Assembly: GCA_944800085.1 (NCBI GenBank)
Contig: CALYLO010000001.1
Span: forward strand, 1,265,001 to 1,329,000
Length of the DNA: 64,000 bases
Reading direction: 5' to 3'
Origin: Paenibacillus melissococcoides
Lineage (GTDB): Bacteria > Bacillota > Bacilli > Paenibacillales > Paenibacillaceae
Below, piece after piece: positions 17,868 to 26,490 of the stretch. The notes beneath the pieces were generated by a model. That model worked only from the letters and a program-made list of their open reading frames with translations, did no database searches and was not told the origin of the DNA. Each line of letters starts with the position of its first letter. Position 1 is the stretch's first letter. A program made the translations under genes and the position numbers.

Positions 17868-18218
17868 CGCAATATTTTGGAAGGCAAGCTGCTGTGTGTC
17901 GGGAGGCGGCTGGCTTACTTCGATTGCCATGGCTTGTGGATTGCGCTGAATCAGGAGGATGTCGAGCGCTCCGGGCAGGCGGTTACCTATACGCATAATG
18001 CGTTCAGCATTGATGAAAAGGATTATGAGCCGGTGCGCCAGAAGCTGCTGGACTATGGAGTTACGGTACTTGCTGGCCGGGAAAGGTCACGGGAAGACAG
18101 ACAGTCGATTTATTTTCTCGATCCCGATCATCATTGCTTCGAATTCCATACGGGGACGCTCGGCGATCGGCTTCAATACTATCGTGCCAGCAAGCCCCAT
18201 ATTCAGTTTTTTGATTGA
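17868..18218 (+). pseudogene. fosB: fosB-type fosfomycin thiol transferase, 5' truncated
   Basis: FosB adds a low-molecular-weight thiol to fosfomycin using Mn or Mg. The frame RNILEGKLLCVGRRLAYFD, then THNAFSI (metal His), the SIYFLDPDHHCFEFHTGTL block (metal Glu) and RLQYYRASKPH is a clear VOC-fold FosB match. The first 30 or so residues, including the first metal His, are missing. The frame follows the TAG of the preceding gene directly, where intact FosB would read FYRNIL. It lacks its own start and is probably inactive. Confidence 0.8.
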
Positions 18219-18245
18219 TACCCAGAAAAATGGAGGCAGAGGCGC

Positions 18246-18922
18246 ATGCGACAACTTGAGACTATGCCCTATGCCGAGGACTGGAAAGCCGGCGTTGAGC
18301 GGCTATGTGCCAGAATATGGGAACCGGAGTGATGTCAGTCCCGGTATGGGGGAGATATGGACGCTCATTTCTGAGCAAGCATGGCTTCCTGGAGATACGG
18401 CGGACCTATGAGACAAGCTTTGCCGTCACACATGCTGCCGGGATGGAACAATGCGATGATTCCCTTTCCCGGGAAGGCGCCGCCCTTATCGCGTACGACC
18501 GGCTTGACGCTGGAGAGCGGCAGGCGCTGGCGCTATTGTCCCGGCAATGCTATGCCGAGACCCACACGGTTAACCCGTTGGGCCAGATCGACGTTAGTCG
18601 ATGGGCTGAGCTTATCGAGTCGGATGTGATGGCGGAGGGTTCGTTTGCCGTGATGAAGAATCATGCCGTGATCGCTTATGCGCGTATGCATCCGCGCGAG
18701 GCGGGGGCGGCCGAACTGGGGTGGCGCGGAGTATACGGCGGGGAACGAGAACGTTCGAGGCACTGGATCACGAAATTAACGAAGCGGCAAGTGCGCTATG
18801 CGCAGCAACTCGCCTTGGAGCGGCTGTACGCCGAGATTGATACGACAGACCCATGGGCTTTGCCGATGCTTGATTTTTTCCCGTTCGAGCCCGTTCCCGC
18901 TTCGGTTACTTATCAGCGTTGA
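18246..18922 (+). pseudogene. GNAT-like acetyltransferase gene, disrupted
   Basis: The ATG at 18246 opens RQLETMPYAEDWKAGVERL, ending at TGA 18330. A second frame from about 18325 continues with SVPVWGRYGRSFLSKHGFLE, the DVSRWAELIESDVMAEG segment, VIAYARMHPREAGAAELGW and LERLYAEIDTTDPWALPML. Together they look like a two-domain GNAT-type protein with an internal deletion or frameshift near 18320-18332. The family assignment rests on the central motif and is moderate. Confidence 0.55.
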
Positions 18923-18968
18923 GAGTTGTCAGGACATGCCTTTGAATGAGGCAGAGAGGAGAATAACT

Positions 18969-19607
18969 ATGAAACCGACCACGATTTATCTTGTGCGCCA
19001 CGGACAGACGGAGTGGAATCTGGAGCATCGAATGCAGGGGCACCAGGACTCTCCCTTGACCGAGCTGGGTGTCCAACAAGCGATCTGGCTGGGTGAGGCG
19101 CTGCGGCATGAGCTTCTTGATGCGATATATGCCAGTTCCAGCGGAAGAGCGTACCGGACCGCAGAGCTCATTCGAATGGAGCGGGATCTGCCGATTCAGG
19201 CCTGCGAGGATCTGAAGGAGATTCATCTTGGCGCGTGGGAAGGACAGACGCAGGCGGCGGTGCAGGAGCGGGATCCGGAGCAGTTCGAATTATTTTGGAA
19301 AAATCCGGGCCAATTCCAGGTTGAAGGCGGAGAGACCTTCCATGAGGTGCAAGAGCGGGCTCTGGGGCGGCTATTGAGCATCGTGGGCGACCATCCCGGC
19401 CAATCCGTCTTGATGGTGACCCATACGGTCGTGGTCAAGCTATTGATGGCTTACGCGGAGCCGCGCCCTCTTCACCTTCTGTGGGAGCTTCCCTACATTC
19501 ATCCGGCATGTCTGTGCAAGCTGGAGTTCGCGGATGGGAAACCTCGTATTCTACTGCATGGCGACACGTCCCATTACCAGGATGACCATGAAGCGAAAGC
19601 TTGGTAG
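18969..19607 (+). CDS. histidine phosphatase family protein (phosphoglycerate mutase-like, 212 aa)
   Basis: LVRHGQTEWN (RHG catalytic His), Arg in SSSGRAYRTAELI, the Glu in EIHLGAWEGQ and the second His in MVTHTVVVK form the complete phosphatase site. Length and motifs fit the CobC/GpmB/PhoE branch; the substrate cannot be told. AGAGGAGA precedes the ATG at 18969. It starts 46 bases after the broken GNAT gene. Confidence 0.88.
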   Translation: MKPTTIYLVRHGQTEWNLEHRMQGHQDSPLTELGVQQAIWLGEALRHELLDAIYASSSGRAYRTAELIRMERDLPIQACEDLKEIHLGAWEGQTQAAVQERDPEQFELFWKNPGQFQVEGGETFHEVQERALGRLLSIVGDHPGQSVLMVTHTVVVKLLMAYAEPRPLHLLWELPYIHPACLCKLEFADGKPRILLHGDTSHYQDDHEAKAW

Positions 19608-19629
19608 CCGGGTATCGGGCTAGGAAATC

Positions 19630-19905
19630 TTAGCGGTACACGAGGAGGTACAGCATCAGCGAAGTGAGCAGGCTCGGCGTGCCGAGCAGCCATAGCGTAG
19701 CGACGAAGCCTATGCCTTTACTGGCGCTGTGCTCTCTGTTGTACTCCGGTTGGCTAAGGCCGTCGGACATCCTGCCGGCGAATCCCCACAGCCCGAGACC
19801 AATCCAACCTGTAATATTGAACAATTGATACAGATCATCTTCAATGAGCGCATACAGTCCTGCAATAGCAACGATGAGCAGCCCCAAACTAATCCGAATA
19901 ATCAT
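19630..19905 (-). CDS. small membrane protein, three predicted TM helices (91 aa)
   Basis: Hydrophobic stretches (IIRISLGLLIVAIAGLYAL, NITGWIGLGLWGFAG, ATLWLLGTPSLLTSLMLYLL) with a short charged loop mark an inner membrane protein. The start is the ATG at 19905, five bases after AGAGG; a GTG two codons upstream overlaps that site. No family recognised. It converges on the histidine phosphatase gene. Confidence 0.6.
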   Translation of the reverse strand: MIIRISLGLLIVAIAGLYALIEDDLYQLFNITGWIGLGLWGFAGRMSDGLSQPEYNREHSASKGIGFVATLWLLGTPSLLTSLMLYLLVYR

Positions 19906-20016
19906 AGGCACCTCTTATATCATCTTTTCGAACGATCTGAAATTTACTATAATACAATTTGGGGATATATGGAATATGGGACTGTAAGGCAGAATGATTT
20001 TTTTGTACAACTGAGG

Positions 20017-20161
20017 GTGGACAGAACGCCCGAAGATCGCGGAGCAGCAGGTTATTCGCAACGTCATGGGCTTGGCGAACGAAGCGCTTGCAAACCTAGT
20101 TCGAGGTGTCAAAAAGGTTACAAAAGGTAACAAAATCTTAATCAAATGCCATATATTATAG
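20017..20161 (+). pseudogene. possible relic of a small gene
   Basis: VDRTPEDR in one frame continues, after one extra base near 20040, as EQQVIRNVMGLANEALANL then VRGVKKVTKGNK. The helical, low-complexity-free sequence looks like a real small protein, but there is no ribosome site and no known family. A dyad GTTAC-AAAAG-GTAAC overlaps its end. Confidence 0.25.
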
Positions 20162-20200
20162 CATGATCTCTCCTATTATTCGTGTTACGATGTGTACGAA

Positions 20201-20318
20201 TTCGAATCAAGCCGAAGCTCGGAAGAGCGCGGGGGAACCAACTTTTGGGGTGAAGGCGCATACTTGCGTCAGGGGTGACCTCTTTGACCCGAACCCGACA
20301 GCTAACCTCGTAGGCTGC
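20201..20318 (+). promoter_or_regulatory. c-di-AMP riboswitch (ydaO/yuaA class)
   Basis: The leader contains the conserved blocks of this class: GCGGGGGAACCAA, GGGGTGAA, TTGCGTCAGGGG, then GACCCGAACCCGACAGCTAACC and TCGTAGGC. It ends 18 bases before the start codon of a secreted CAP-domain protein. The class is an OFF switch that senses cyclic di-AMP and often precedes cell-wall remodelling and osmolyte genes. Confidence 0.92.
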
Positions 20319-20336
20319 AAAGGGAGAGATGATTGA

Positions 20337-21095
20337 ATGAAGAATACACTTAAAAAAGTCGCAGTGACCAGCGCTATCGCGCTAGCTCCGGTTCTGGCGG
20401 CCGGCTCCGCCTTCGCGGCGCCGCAGGCCGATGCGGTGCAGGCGCAAAGCCCGAATTGTTATATGGTGAAAGTAAACGGCGCAGATGTGAAAGCCGTCAT
20501 TCCGGATCCGGCAAAATCCGCCGACTGGCAAGCTTGGTTGGACAACCTGGTGAAGGAATGGAAGAATCAAGCCAATAACGGCAGCACACAGCAGCAGCCT
20601 GTCGTAAAGCAGCCGTCGGTTGAAAATCCAGGCAATGTCGTTAACAAGCCGGAATCCAAGCCAACGCGTACTCCAACGAAGCCGGCACAGCCAGCGCCAA
20701 GCACGGAGAATGGCACGGCCGCGGATAAGTCTGACTATGCGAGTCAAGTGGTTGATTTGGTCAACAAGGAACGGGCCAAAGCCGGCTTGAACCCGCTTCA
20801 ATCGGATGAGAAGCTGACGAAGGTAGCGATGATTAAGGCGCAAGATATGTATAACAACAACTATTTTGACCATCAATCGCCGACGCTTGGTTCGCCGTTC
20901 GATCTGATGAAGGCGCAGGGCGTCCAATACCGCACTGCCGGCGAAAACATCGCCAAAGGACAGCGTACGCCGGAAGAGGTCATGAACGCATGGATGAACA
21001 GCGAAGGTCATCGCCAAAACATTCTGAATCCCAACTATACAGCGATTGGCGTCGCCTACTACAATGGCGAATGGGTTCAAGAGTTCACTGGCTAA
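20337..21095 (+). CDS. secreted CAP-domain (SCP/PR1, YkwD-like) protein
   Basis: A Sec signal peptide (KKVAVTSAIALAPVLAAGSAFA, cleavage near residue 28) leads to a short conserved N-terminal stretch, a Pro/Thr/Lys-rich linker (about 100-125) and a CAP domain to the end. CAP hallmarks are VDLVNKERAKAGL, FDHQSPTLGSPFD, GENIAKGQRTPEEVMNAWM and SEGHRQNILNPNY. GGGAGAG precedes the ATG. Control by the c-di-AMP riboswitch ties it to cell-wall or turgor homeostasis. Its biochemical activity is unknown, as for most bacterial CAP proteins. A terminator follows. Confidence 0.9.
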   Translation: MKNTLKKVAVTSAIALAPVLAAGSAFAAPQADAVQAQSPNCYMVKVNGADVKAVIPDPAKSADWQAWLDNLVKEWKNQANNGSTQQQPVVKQPSVENPGNVVNKPESKPTRTPTKPAQPAPSTENGTAADKSDYASQVVDLVNKERAKAGLNPLQSDEKLTKVAMIKAQDMYNNNYFDHQSPTLGSPFDLMKAQGVQYRTAGENIAKGQRTPEEVMNAWMNSEGHRQNILNPNYTAIGVAYYNGEWVQEFTG

Positions 21096-21115
21096 CAAGT
21101 AAATATTACATCATT

Positions 21116-21147
21116 GCAGCGGCACCGGGGGATGGTGCCGCTGTTTT
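21116..21147 (+). terminator. rho-independent terminator of the CAP gene
   Basis: GCAGCGGCACC and GGTGCCGCTG flank a GGGGGAT loop and are followed by TTTTG. Confidence 0.8.
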
Positions 21148-21288
21148 GCTGCGCATCCGGTTGCCGCCGACTCCGAAAGGGAATCCTATTTCAGATCCTG
21201 CAACATCCCGCGCCTCAAGATCGTCAGGTAAAATATAGGAGGATGCGTTCATGCATTCATTCCGAATTCGCGAAGGGAGAAGATTGAG

Positions 21289-22170
21289 ATGAAGCAGATA
21301 AACAGGCTTGGCTGCGGATTGGTTCTTGCCGGCATGATGGCGGCGCTTCCGGCAGGAACACAGGCGGAACCGCGGGCCATAGAGCCCGTCAACATGGCCA
21401 TAGAAATGAACGAGTTGAGCCGGGCTGATCTGGCGGTCCTGCTGGCCGAGCTCTTCGGACTCGAGACAAAGAAGACGAGCACGGCATTCGCGGATGCGGC
21501 CGATCACTGGGCGACAACCCAAGGGGCCATTCCCGCCGTCACCGAAGCAGGACTCATGAAGGGAACGGATGCCGATCATTTCCGGCCGGATCGAAGCGTA
21601 ACCTATCAGGAGATGATCGCTGCGCTTGTGCGAGGGTACCAGCTTGACGAGATGGCCGCGCCGGCGCCCGAACAGGCGAAGTCAGAGCCATACAAGAGCT
21701 CGGCCTGGGCGGCCCGTTATATTCACACGGCCGTATCCCTGTCGCTTGTGACAGACGATCTTGATTTCCGTAAGCCGATCCCCGAGCTAGCGGCCAAGAA
21801 GCTGGCCGAACAGTTCCAGGATGCAGCCCGGATCTCGCCGCTGGAGTCGAAGCTGGAGGTCGGCCGCACCAAGCAAGGAGAGACGCTGCTGACGTTCACC
21901 GTAACCAACGTATCGCATGAAGAGCTGGTTCTTCCGTTCGGCTCCTCGCAGCGCTATGATTTCAAGGTGACGGACTCGGCGGGCACCGTGGTATATCAGG
22001 CCTCCAAGGACAAAGTTTATTTAACCGTATTGGGAGAGGAGACCGTGCTCCCCGGGAAATCGCTGACATACCGCGAGACTGTGAATCTGAAGCGGGGTCA
22101 AACCTATACGGTAGAGTTCTGGCTCGTGACCGAGCATAAGGCGCACTTGAAGCAGCAGATCCAATTATAA
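21289..22170 (+). CDS. secreted SLH-domain protein with C-terminal BsuPI domain
   Basis: A signal peptide (LVLAGMMAALPAGTQA) precedes S-layer homology segments: one clear repeat (TAFADAADHWATTQ, GLMKGTDADHFRPD, SVTYQEMIAALVRGY) and a degenerate second one (YIHTAVSLSLVTDDLDF). The C-terminal third (about 195-293) matches the BsuPI intracellular proteinase inhibitor fold: LTFTVTNVSHEEL, FGSSQRYDF, VYQASKDKVY and LPGKSLTYRE. Paenibacillus surface proteins often pair SLH with BsuPI. The number of functional SLH repeats, and so firm wall binding, is uncertain. GGGAGAAG precedes the ATG. Confidence 0.82.
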   Translation: MKQINRLGCGLVLAGMMAALPAGTQAEPRAIEPVNMAIEMNELSRADLAVLLAELFGLETKKTSTAFADAADHWATTQGAIPAVTEAGLMKGTDADHFRPDRSVTYQEMIAALVRGYQLDEMAAPAPEQAKSEPYKSSAWAARYIHTAVSLSLVTDDLDFRKPIPELAAKKLAEQFQDAARISPLESKLEVGRTKQGETLLTFTVTNVSHEELVLPFGSSQRYDFKVTDSAGTVVYQASKDKVYLTVLGEETVLPGKSLTYRETVNLKRGQTYTVEFWLVTEHKAHLKQQIQL

Positions 22171-22186
22171 ACGCAAGAACGCAGAT

Positions 22187-22226
22187 TGAGCCTTCTGTCC
22201 GGACATCCGGCATGAAGGCTTTTTGT
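22187..22226 (+). terminator. rho-independent terminator
   Basis: GAGCCTTC and GAAGGCT(T) flank a GTCCGGACATCCGGCAT loop, followed by TTTTTG. Confidence 0.75.
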
Positions 22227-22373
22227 CGTTGTCTAAGCCTAACGGTTCGAAGCATATTGCCGCCTTTGGGACTTGCTTTTACAATAAGATCAGATAAAAT
22301 AAAACCTTGTCCATACAAGGAATATGACGGAGATCTGTCCATATGGATAGGATAGGAGGAAGGAGGGAGGGCC

Positions 22374-23417
22374 ATGGCTTTTGGCGCCCGGGTGTTGAAG
22401 ACGGGGATCGCCGTTACGCTCGCCTTATACATCAGTCAATATTTTCAATTCAAAACGCCGGTGATTGCCGCAGTGGCGGCCATCTTCGCCATGCAGCCGT
22501 CCATCTACCGGTCATGGCGTTATTTTCTCGATCAACTGCAGACGAATACACTGGGGGCCGCGATCGCCCTGCTGGCCGGGATGGCGTTCTCGAACGAGCC
22601 GATCGCGGTCGGGATTGTGTGCATCGTGGTCATCATTATCTGTCTTAAGATGAAAATGGAAGAGACGGTCGGGCTAACGCTGGTCACGGTCATCTCGGTC
22701 ATGGAAGCATCGGGGCAATGGGACTTTGCGCTCGGGCGGTTCGCGCTGACGCTGATAGGCATCGGTTCGGCATTTTTAATCAATATTTTGTTCTTCCCCC
22801 CGAATCCGCAGGCGCAATTTATCGGCCAGATCCAGAATGTATTCAGCCGCATGTCGCTTTTGCTTCGCACCGCCATTTCGGATGAGATGAAGGAGAGCGC
22901 GTTCCGCGTCGAGAAGCAGGGGCTGGAGGATTCATTGAAATCGATCTCGGATAAGTACAAGCTGTTCGAAGAGGAGACGAGGAAGCTGAAGCGGGCCAAA
23001 TACCGGCATACGCGCCGCATCGTCGTGTACAAGCAGCTGCTGAACACGCTTCGCAAAGGCATCGAGGTGCTCAATATCATCGAGGAGCATTATTTCCAGT
23101 CGGCCCGTACGGAGGAATCCGATCTGTTCTTCGATCGCCATCTGGAGCTGCTCATTAAATGCCATGAGCATGTCCTGCTCAAGTTCGAAGATAAGGTCAA
23201 GCCCGACAGCGGCGAGATCGCCACTCTCGAGCGGGAGAACGAACGCTTCATGACCCAGGCGCTGCAGTACGGCACGGATGGACCGGAAGGAGATTTGCGG
23301 CTATCGATCGTGGCTGCGTCGTTATATGAATACGGCCATCAGATCAGCCGGCTCGACCGCCTGGTCGGGCATGTGGATAAGGAAGAAGATAAGGGGCTGC
23401 TGCAAAGCTTGCTGTAG
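22374..23417 (+). CDS. aromatic acid exporter family protein (ArAE_1/DUF939)
   Basis: Four to six N-terminal transmembrane helices (IAVTLALYISQYF, PVIAAVAAIFAMQPS, LGAAIALLAGMAF, IVCIVVIIICLKM, FALTLIGIGSAFLINILFF) are followed by a cytosolic helical domain of about 190 residues with coiled-coil character. The order and the FFPPNP hinge match the FUSC-like ArAE_1 family with its C-terminal domain. Function in export is inferred from family naming. GGAGGAAGGAGGGAGG precedes the ATG. The damaged MFS gene follows 40 bases on. Confidence 0.82.
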   Translation: MAFGARVLKTGIAVTLALYISQYFQFKTPVIAAVAAIFAMQPSIYRSWRYFLDQLQTNTLGAAIALLAGMAFSNEPIAVGIVCIVVIIICLKMKMEETVGLTLVTVISVMEASGQWDFALGRFALTLIGIGSAFLINILFFPPNPQAQFIGQIQNVFSRMSLLLRTAISDEMKESAFRVEKQGLEDSLKSISDKYKLFEEETRKLKRAKYRHTRRIVVYKQLLNTLRKGIEVLNIIEEHYFQSARTEESDLFFDRHLELLIKCHEHVLLKFEDKVKPDSGEIATLERENERFMTQALQYGTDGPEGDLRLSIVAASLYEYGHQISRLDRLVGHVDKEEDKGLLQSLL

Positions 23418-23456
23418 AAAGAGAAGAGAAAAAGCAAGAACGGACCTCGCCCGACA

Positions 23457-23709
23457 ATGGTGCAGCAATTTCTGGCTTCCTTTAAGACGCCTTACTTTGT
23501 GCTCCTTGCGCTTGTATTTACCATGTCATTTGGCCTGCAAAATTTCGAATCTAATATTCGGGTTGTACTTCGACGGCAAGCTCGGCTTCACTCCGAAGCA
23601 AATCTCGCTAATTATTACGTTCGGGGCATTGATTGGGGTAATCGTGCAGGCGGTTCTCATCGATCGGTTCCTGCGTCGGGCCTTCCATTGCCGGCATCTT
23701 ATATGACGT
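23457..23709 (+). pseudogene. MFS transporter, N-terminal stub with frameshift
   Basis: FLASFKTPYFVLLALVFTMS, the first transmembrane helix of a major facilitator, continues after a one-base shift near 23550 as GLYFDGKLGFTPKQISLIIT and FGALIGVIVQAVLIDRFLRR. It is cut at the edge of the MITE-like repeat that begins at 23714, so about 330 residues are missing. Insertion of the repeat plus loss of the 3' end explains the structure. Confidence 0.75.
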
Positions 23710-23884
23710 GAATGGGGGTGTCTCACAGGCACTGCAAAATGATGGAGATGACGAGGTAACAGAGAATGTGGATGCGGGAAAAACGGCGGCGCAACTGGTG
23801 GAATATGGATGAAGCAGTGAAATGCTGCGTGGATGCATCAATTTCTGCTCTTAAAGCCGCGATTTGATGAAATTCCTGCAAAAG

Positions 23885-25450
23885 TCAGAGTGTTGAGAAA
23901 GTCTATGTTAATTACCCATTCACCGCGTTAATTTGGTATAATGTTCTTATCATAATCCATGGAAAGCGCGGTGTTTGTATGCTTTACACGAATGATCCCA
24001 ACCCACAACTGGACTATGAACTGGTTTGTCTTGAGCATATGGTTGCCCCTGATCACTTGCTTCGTCATATCGATAAACATATTGATTTTACCTTTATTTT
24101 GGACCTTGTGCGTCCTTACTACAGCGAGTCGAACGGCCGACCATCTGTGGATCCCATTGTGTTCTTTAAAATGCTGCTGATCGGCTACTTGTATAACATT
24201 CGCTCAGAGCGAGAACTGGAGCGAGTCGTCAACGATTCCCTGGCTTTTCGGTGGTTCTTACGGCTCGGGCTTTCCGGCAAAGCGCCTGACCATTCGATCT
24301 TTAGCTGGAACCGGAAAAATCGGTTTAAGGATACTACCGTCTTCCAAGATATCTTCGATAATATCGTTCAGCAGGCGATTCAGCACAACATGGTGGGAGG
24401 GCGGCTGCTCTTTACCGACTCCACGCATATCAAGGCAAATGCCAATAACGGACGGTACGAGAAACGAGAAGTCACTTGTACGCCTTATGAATATCTCCAA
24501 GAGCTGGAGCAAGCCGTGAATGAGGATCGGGTCGCTTTTGGAAAAAAGCCACTGCCTCCCAAAGAGGAGGCCGAAACCAAGGAACAAAAAGTTAGCTTAA
24601 CAGATCCGGATAGCGGAAACCTGAATCGGGATGGAAAACCGGAAGGGTTTCATTATTTAGATCACCGCACCGTAGATCATAAATACAACGTGATTACGGA
24701 CTGCTACGTTACGCCTGGAAATGTGAATGATTCGGTTGTTTATGTGGATCGTCTACTACATCAAATAGAGAAGTTTGGCTGGGAAAAGTCGCTGGAGGCC
24801 GTTGCACTCGACTCTGGTTACATGACGGCCTATGTTTGTTACCGTACGAACAAATTAAACATCACGGCAGTTATTCCAGAGCGTTCGACCCGTGAACACG
24901 GTGTATTTCCCAAAGAGAAATTTCATTATGATGCAGAAAAGAATGTTTTTATCTGTCCAAACCAGCAAGAACTCACGTACCGCACCACAACACGAAAAGG
25001 ATTCAGAGATTATAAATCCGATCCCAAACAATGCGCTGCCTGTCCATTATTGAGCAAGTGTAACGAGAACAAAAATAAACAACGCACCATACAACGGCAT
25101 ATCTGGGAAGAACACAAAGAGAAAGTAGTTCAAAACTTCCAGAGTGAGAGCGGAAAAGCCGTTTATGCCCTACGCGCCCAAACCATTGAGCGAAGTTTCG
25201 CGGATGCCAAAGTGCTCCATGGACTTCGCTATTGCCGGTTTCGGGGAAGAGACAAGGTGCAGGAGCAAGTGCTGATGACAGCCACTGCACAGAACATAAA
25301 AAAGATAGCCACACATCTCGCCAGAAGGGTGGGGTAAAGCAAAGACCCCATCCCCCCTCCATTCTCTCTCACCAAACACCACTTTTTCCCAGCAAAATGA
25401 TATTACATTGATATTACTTCGTAAAAAACAGGGGTTTTCCAACAGCCTGA
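23885..25450 (+). mobile_element. IS1182-family insertion sequence, complete, 4-bp target duplication
   Basis: Imperfect terminal inverted repeats begin TCAGAGTGTTGAGAAAG on the left and TCAGGCTGTTGGAAAAC on the right. AAAG flanks the element on both sides (23881-23884 and 25451-25454). The empty site in the other repeat copies reads GCAAAAGTACATG, confirming a clean 4-base duplication. Confidence 0.85.
23979..25337 (+). CDS. IS1182 family transposase (452 aa)
   Basis: The N-terminal DUF772 region (DHLLRHIDKHIDF, GRPSVDPIVFFKMLLIGYL) and an RNase H-like DDE core (LLFTDSTHIKANANN; ALDSGYMT; ERSFADAKVLHGLRYCR) are complete. A Cys-containing insertion (CAACPLLSKC) is typical of this family. ATG 23979 is the first methionine in a long open frame. 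The gene fills its element and appears intact, so the copy could be active. Confidence 0.92.
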   Translation: MLYTNDPNPQLDYELVCLEHMVAPDHLLRHIDKHIDFTFILDLVRPYYSESNGRPSVDPIVFFKMLLIGYLYNIRSERELERVVNDSLAFRWFLRLGLSGKAPDHSIFSWNRKNRFKDTTVFQDIFDNIVQQAIQHNMVGGRLLFTDSTHIKANANNGRYEKREVTCTPYEYLQELEQAVNEDRVAFGKKPLPPKEEAETKEQKVSLTDPDSGNLNRDGKPEGFHYLDHRTVDHKYNVITDCYVTPGNVNDSVVYVDRLLHQIEKFGWEKSLEAVALDSGYMTAYVCYRTNKLNITAVIPERSTREHGVFPKEKFHYDAEKNVFICPNQQELTYRTTTRKGFRDYKSDPKQCAACPLLSKCNENKNKQRTIQRHIWEEHKEKVVQNFQSESGKAVYALRAQTIERSFADAKVLHGLRYCRFRGRDKVQEQVLMTATAQNIKKIATHLARRVG

Positions 25451-25753
25451 AAAGTACATGATGTTCATCGATTTTTGTCTTTTATCGATTGGATAGTCAG
25501 AAATTGATGCCGTTTTGCAGGATTCCCTGTAACGGAGTACACGCCATAAAGGAAAGCTGCAGTTTTGCAGTTTTCGGCGAGTCGAGCTTTGAGAATCAGG
25601 GGGCTGTCTCACAACTGGAAGCGAACCGGGAAGGGGGAGGTACAATCCTCCACGGCGTCCATGTGAGAGGACGGATTGCAATCGGGGGCTTTTTCGTTAA
25701 GAAAAGTCATATTCGCATGCGCGGAACAGTTTTTACAGGGGGCATTCATCGTT

Positions 25754-26420
25754 ATGGAGGAGCGTTCGGCAGCTAAAAAGAAGCATATTTTGCAGTCGGC
25801 GATGAAGCTGTTTGCCACGCAGGGTTATATGCAGACGACGATGCAGGAGATAGCCCAATATTGCAAAATGTCCAAAGGCAGCGTATATCAGCACTATGCG
25901 TCCAAAGAAGAACTGTTGTTGAACATTTTCAAATATTATTACCGGCTGCTCTATGATCGCCTACAGATCATTGAACGGGATCCGTTATTGACGCCCCGCG
26001 AACGGGTGAAGAAAAAGATCGAAGTCCATATGGTGATGCTGTCCGAATATCCCGAGTACACCACGATGCAAATGCGGGAAAATGCCTGGTTCGCCAATAA
26101 AGAGATCCATCAGCAGCAGGTCAGTCTGGATAACACCCCGGAGCATCATGAATGATTTGACGGATATGTACGGGAACGCCATCTCGCCTTACAAGCTCGA
26201 TTTGACCTTGCTGCTGAGCGGAATCAGCCGGCTGAGCCTGCCGCCCGAATGATTCCAGGATGCCATTGATTCGCTCGCCGTACTGGAGCAGGAGCTGATG
26301 GAGATTCAGCCGCGGCGGGTCATCGTGCTCGGGATGCTCGCCAATCTGAACCGGGTGGAGACGCTGCGCCCTCTCTGCGTTCAACTGGAGACGGCCGTGC
26401 AGCACTTGAATCGGCTGTAA
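25754..26420 (+). pseudogene. TetR/AcrR family regulator, disrupted
   Basis: The DNA-binding half is intact: ILQSAMKLFATQGYMQTTMQ, EIAQYCKMSKGSVYQHYASK. After about residue 125 the frame is lost (TGA at 26153). The C-terminal part appears one frame over (TDMYGNAISPYKLDLTLLL), is broken by TGA at 26250, and ends with LEQELMEIQPRRVIV and a natural stop at 26418. At least one frameshift and one nonsense or internal deletion are needed. The likely target is the alpha/beta hydrolase gene just downstream. Confidence 0.82.
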
Positions 26421-26490
26421 GCCCAAGAATAAACATGGTACTTACAGGGCACCCTGAGCCTAACTACATCTGATAAGAGAGGTGACCGGG

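Larger units (their letters stand above)
23714..25615 (+). repeat. copy A of the MITE-like repeat, interrupted by IS1182
   Basis: The left part (23714-23884) starts with GGGGGTGTCTCACAGGC and the right part (25451-25615) ends at GGGGGCTGTCTCACA. Both align with the uninterrupted copy at 43703-44066. The distal hairpin present in the other two copies is absent from the right end, so this copy is truncated there. Confidence 0.8.

Noticed and set aside
23714..23885. MITE-like repeat considered as a CRISPR or attachment-site array
   Set aside because: Copies are single, 364 bp long and 10 kb apart; there is no spacer-repeat pattern.
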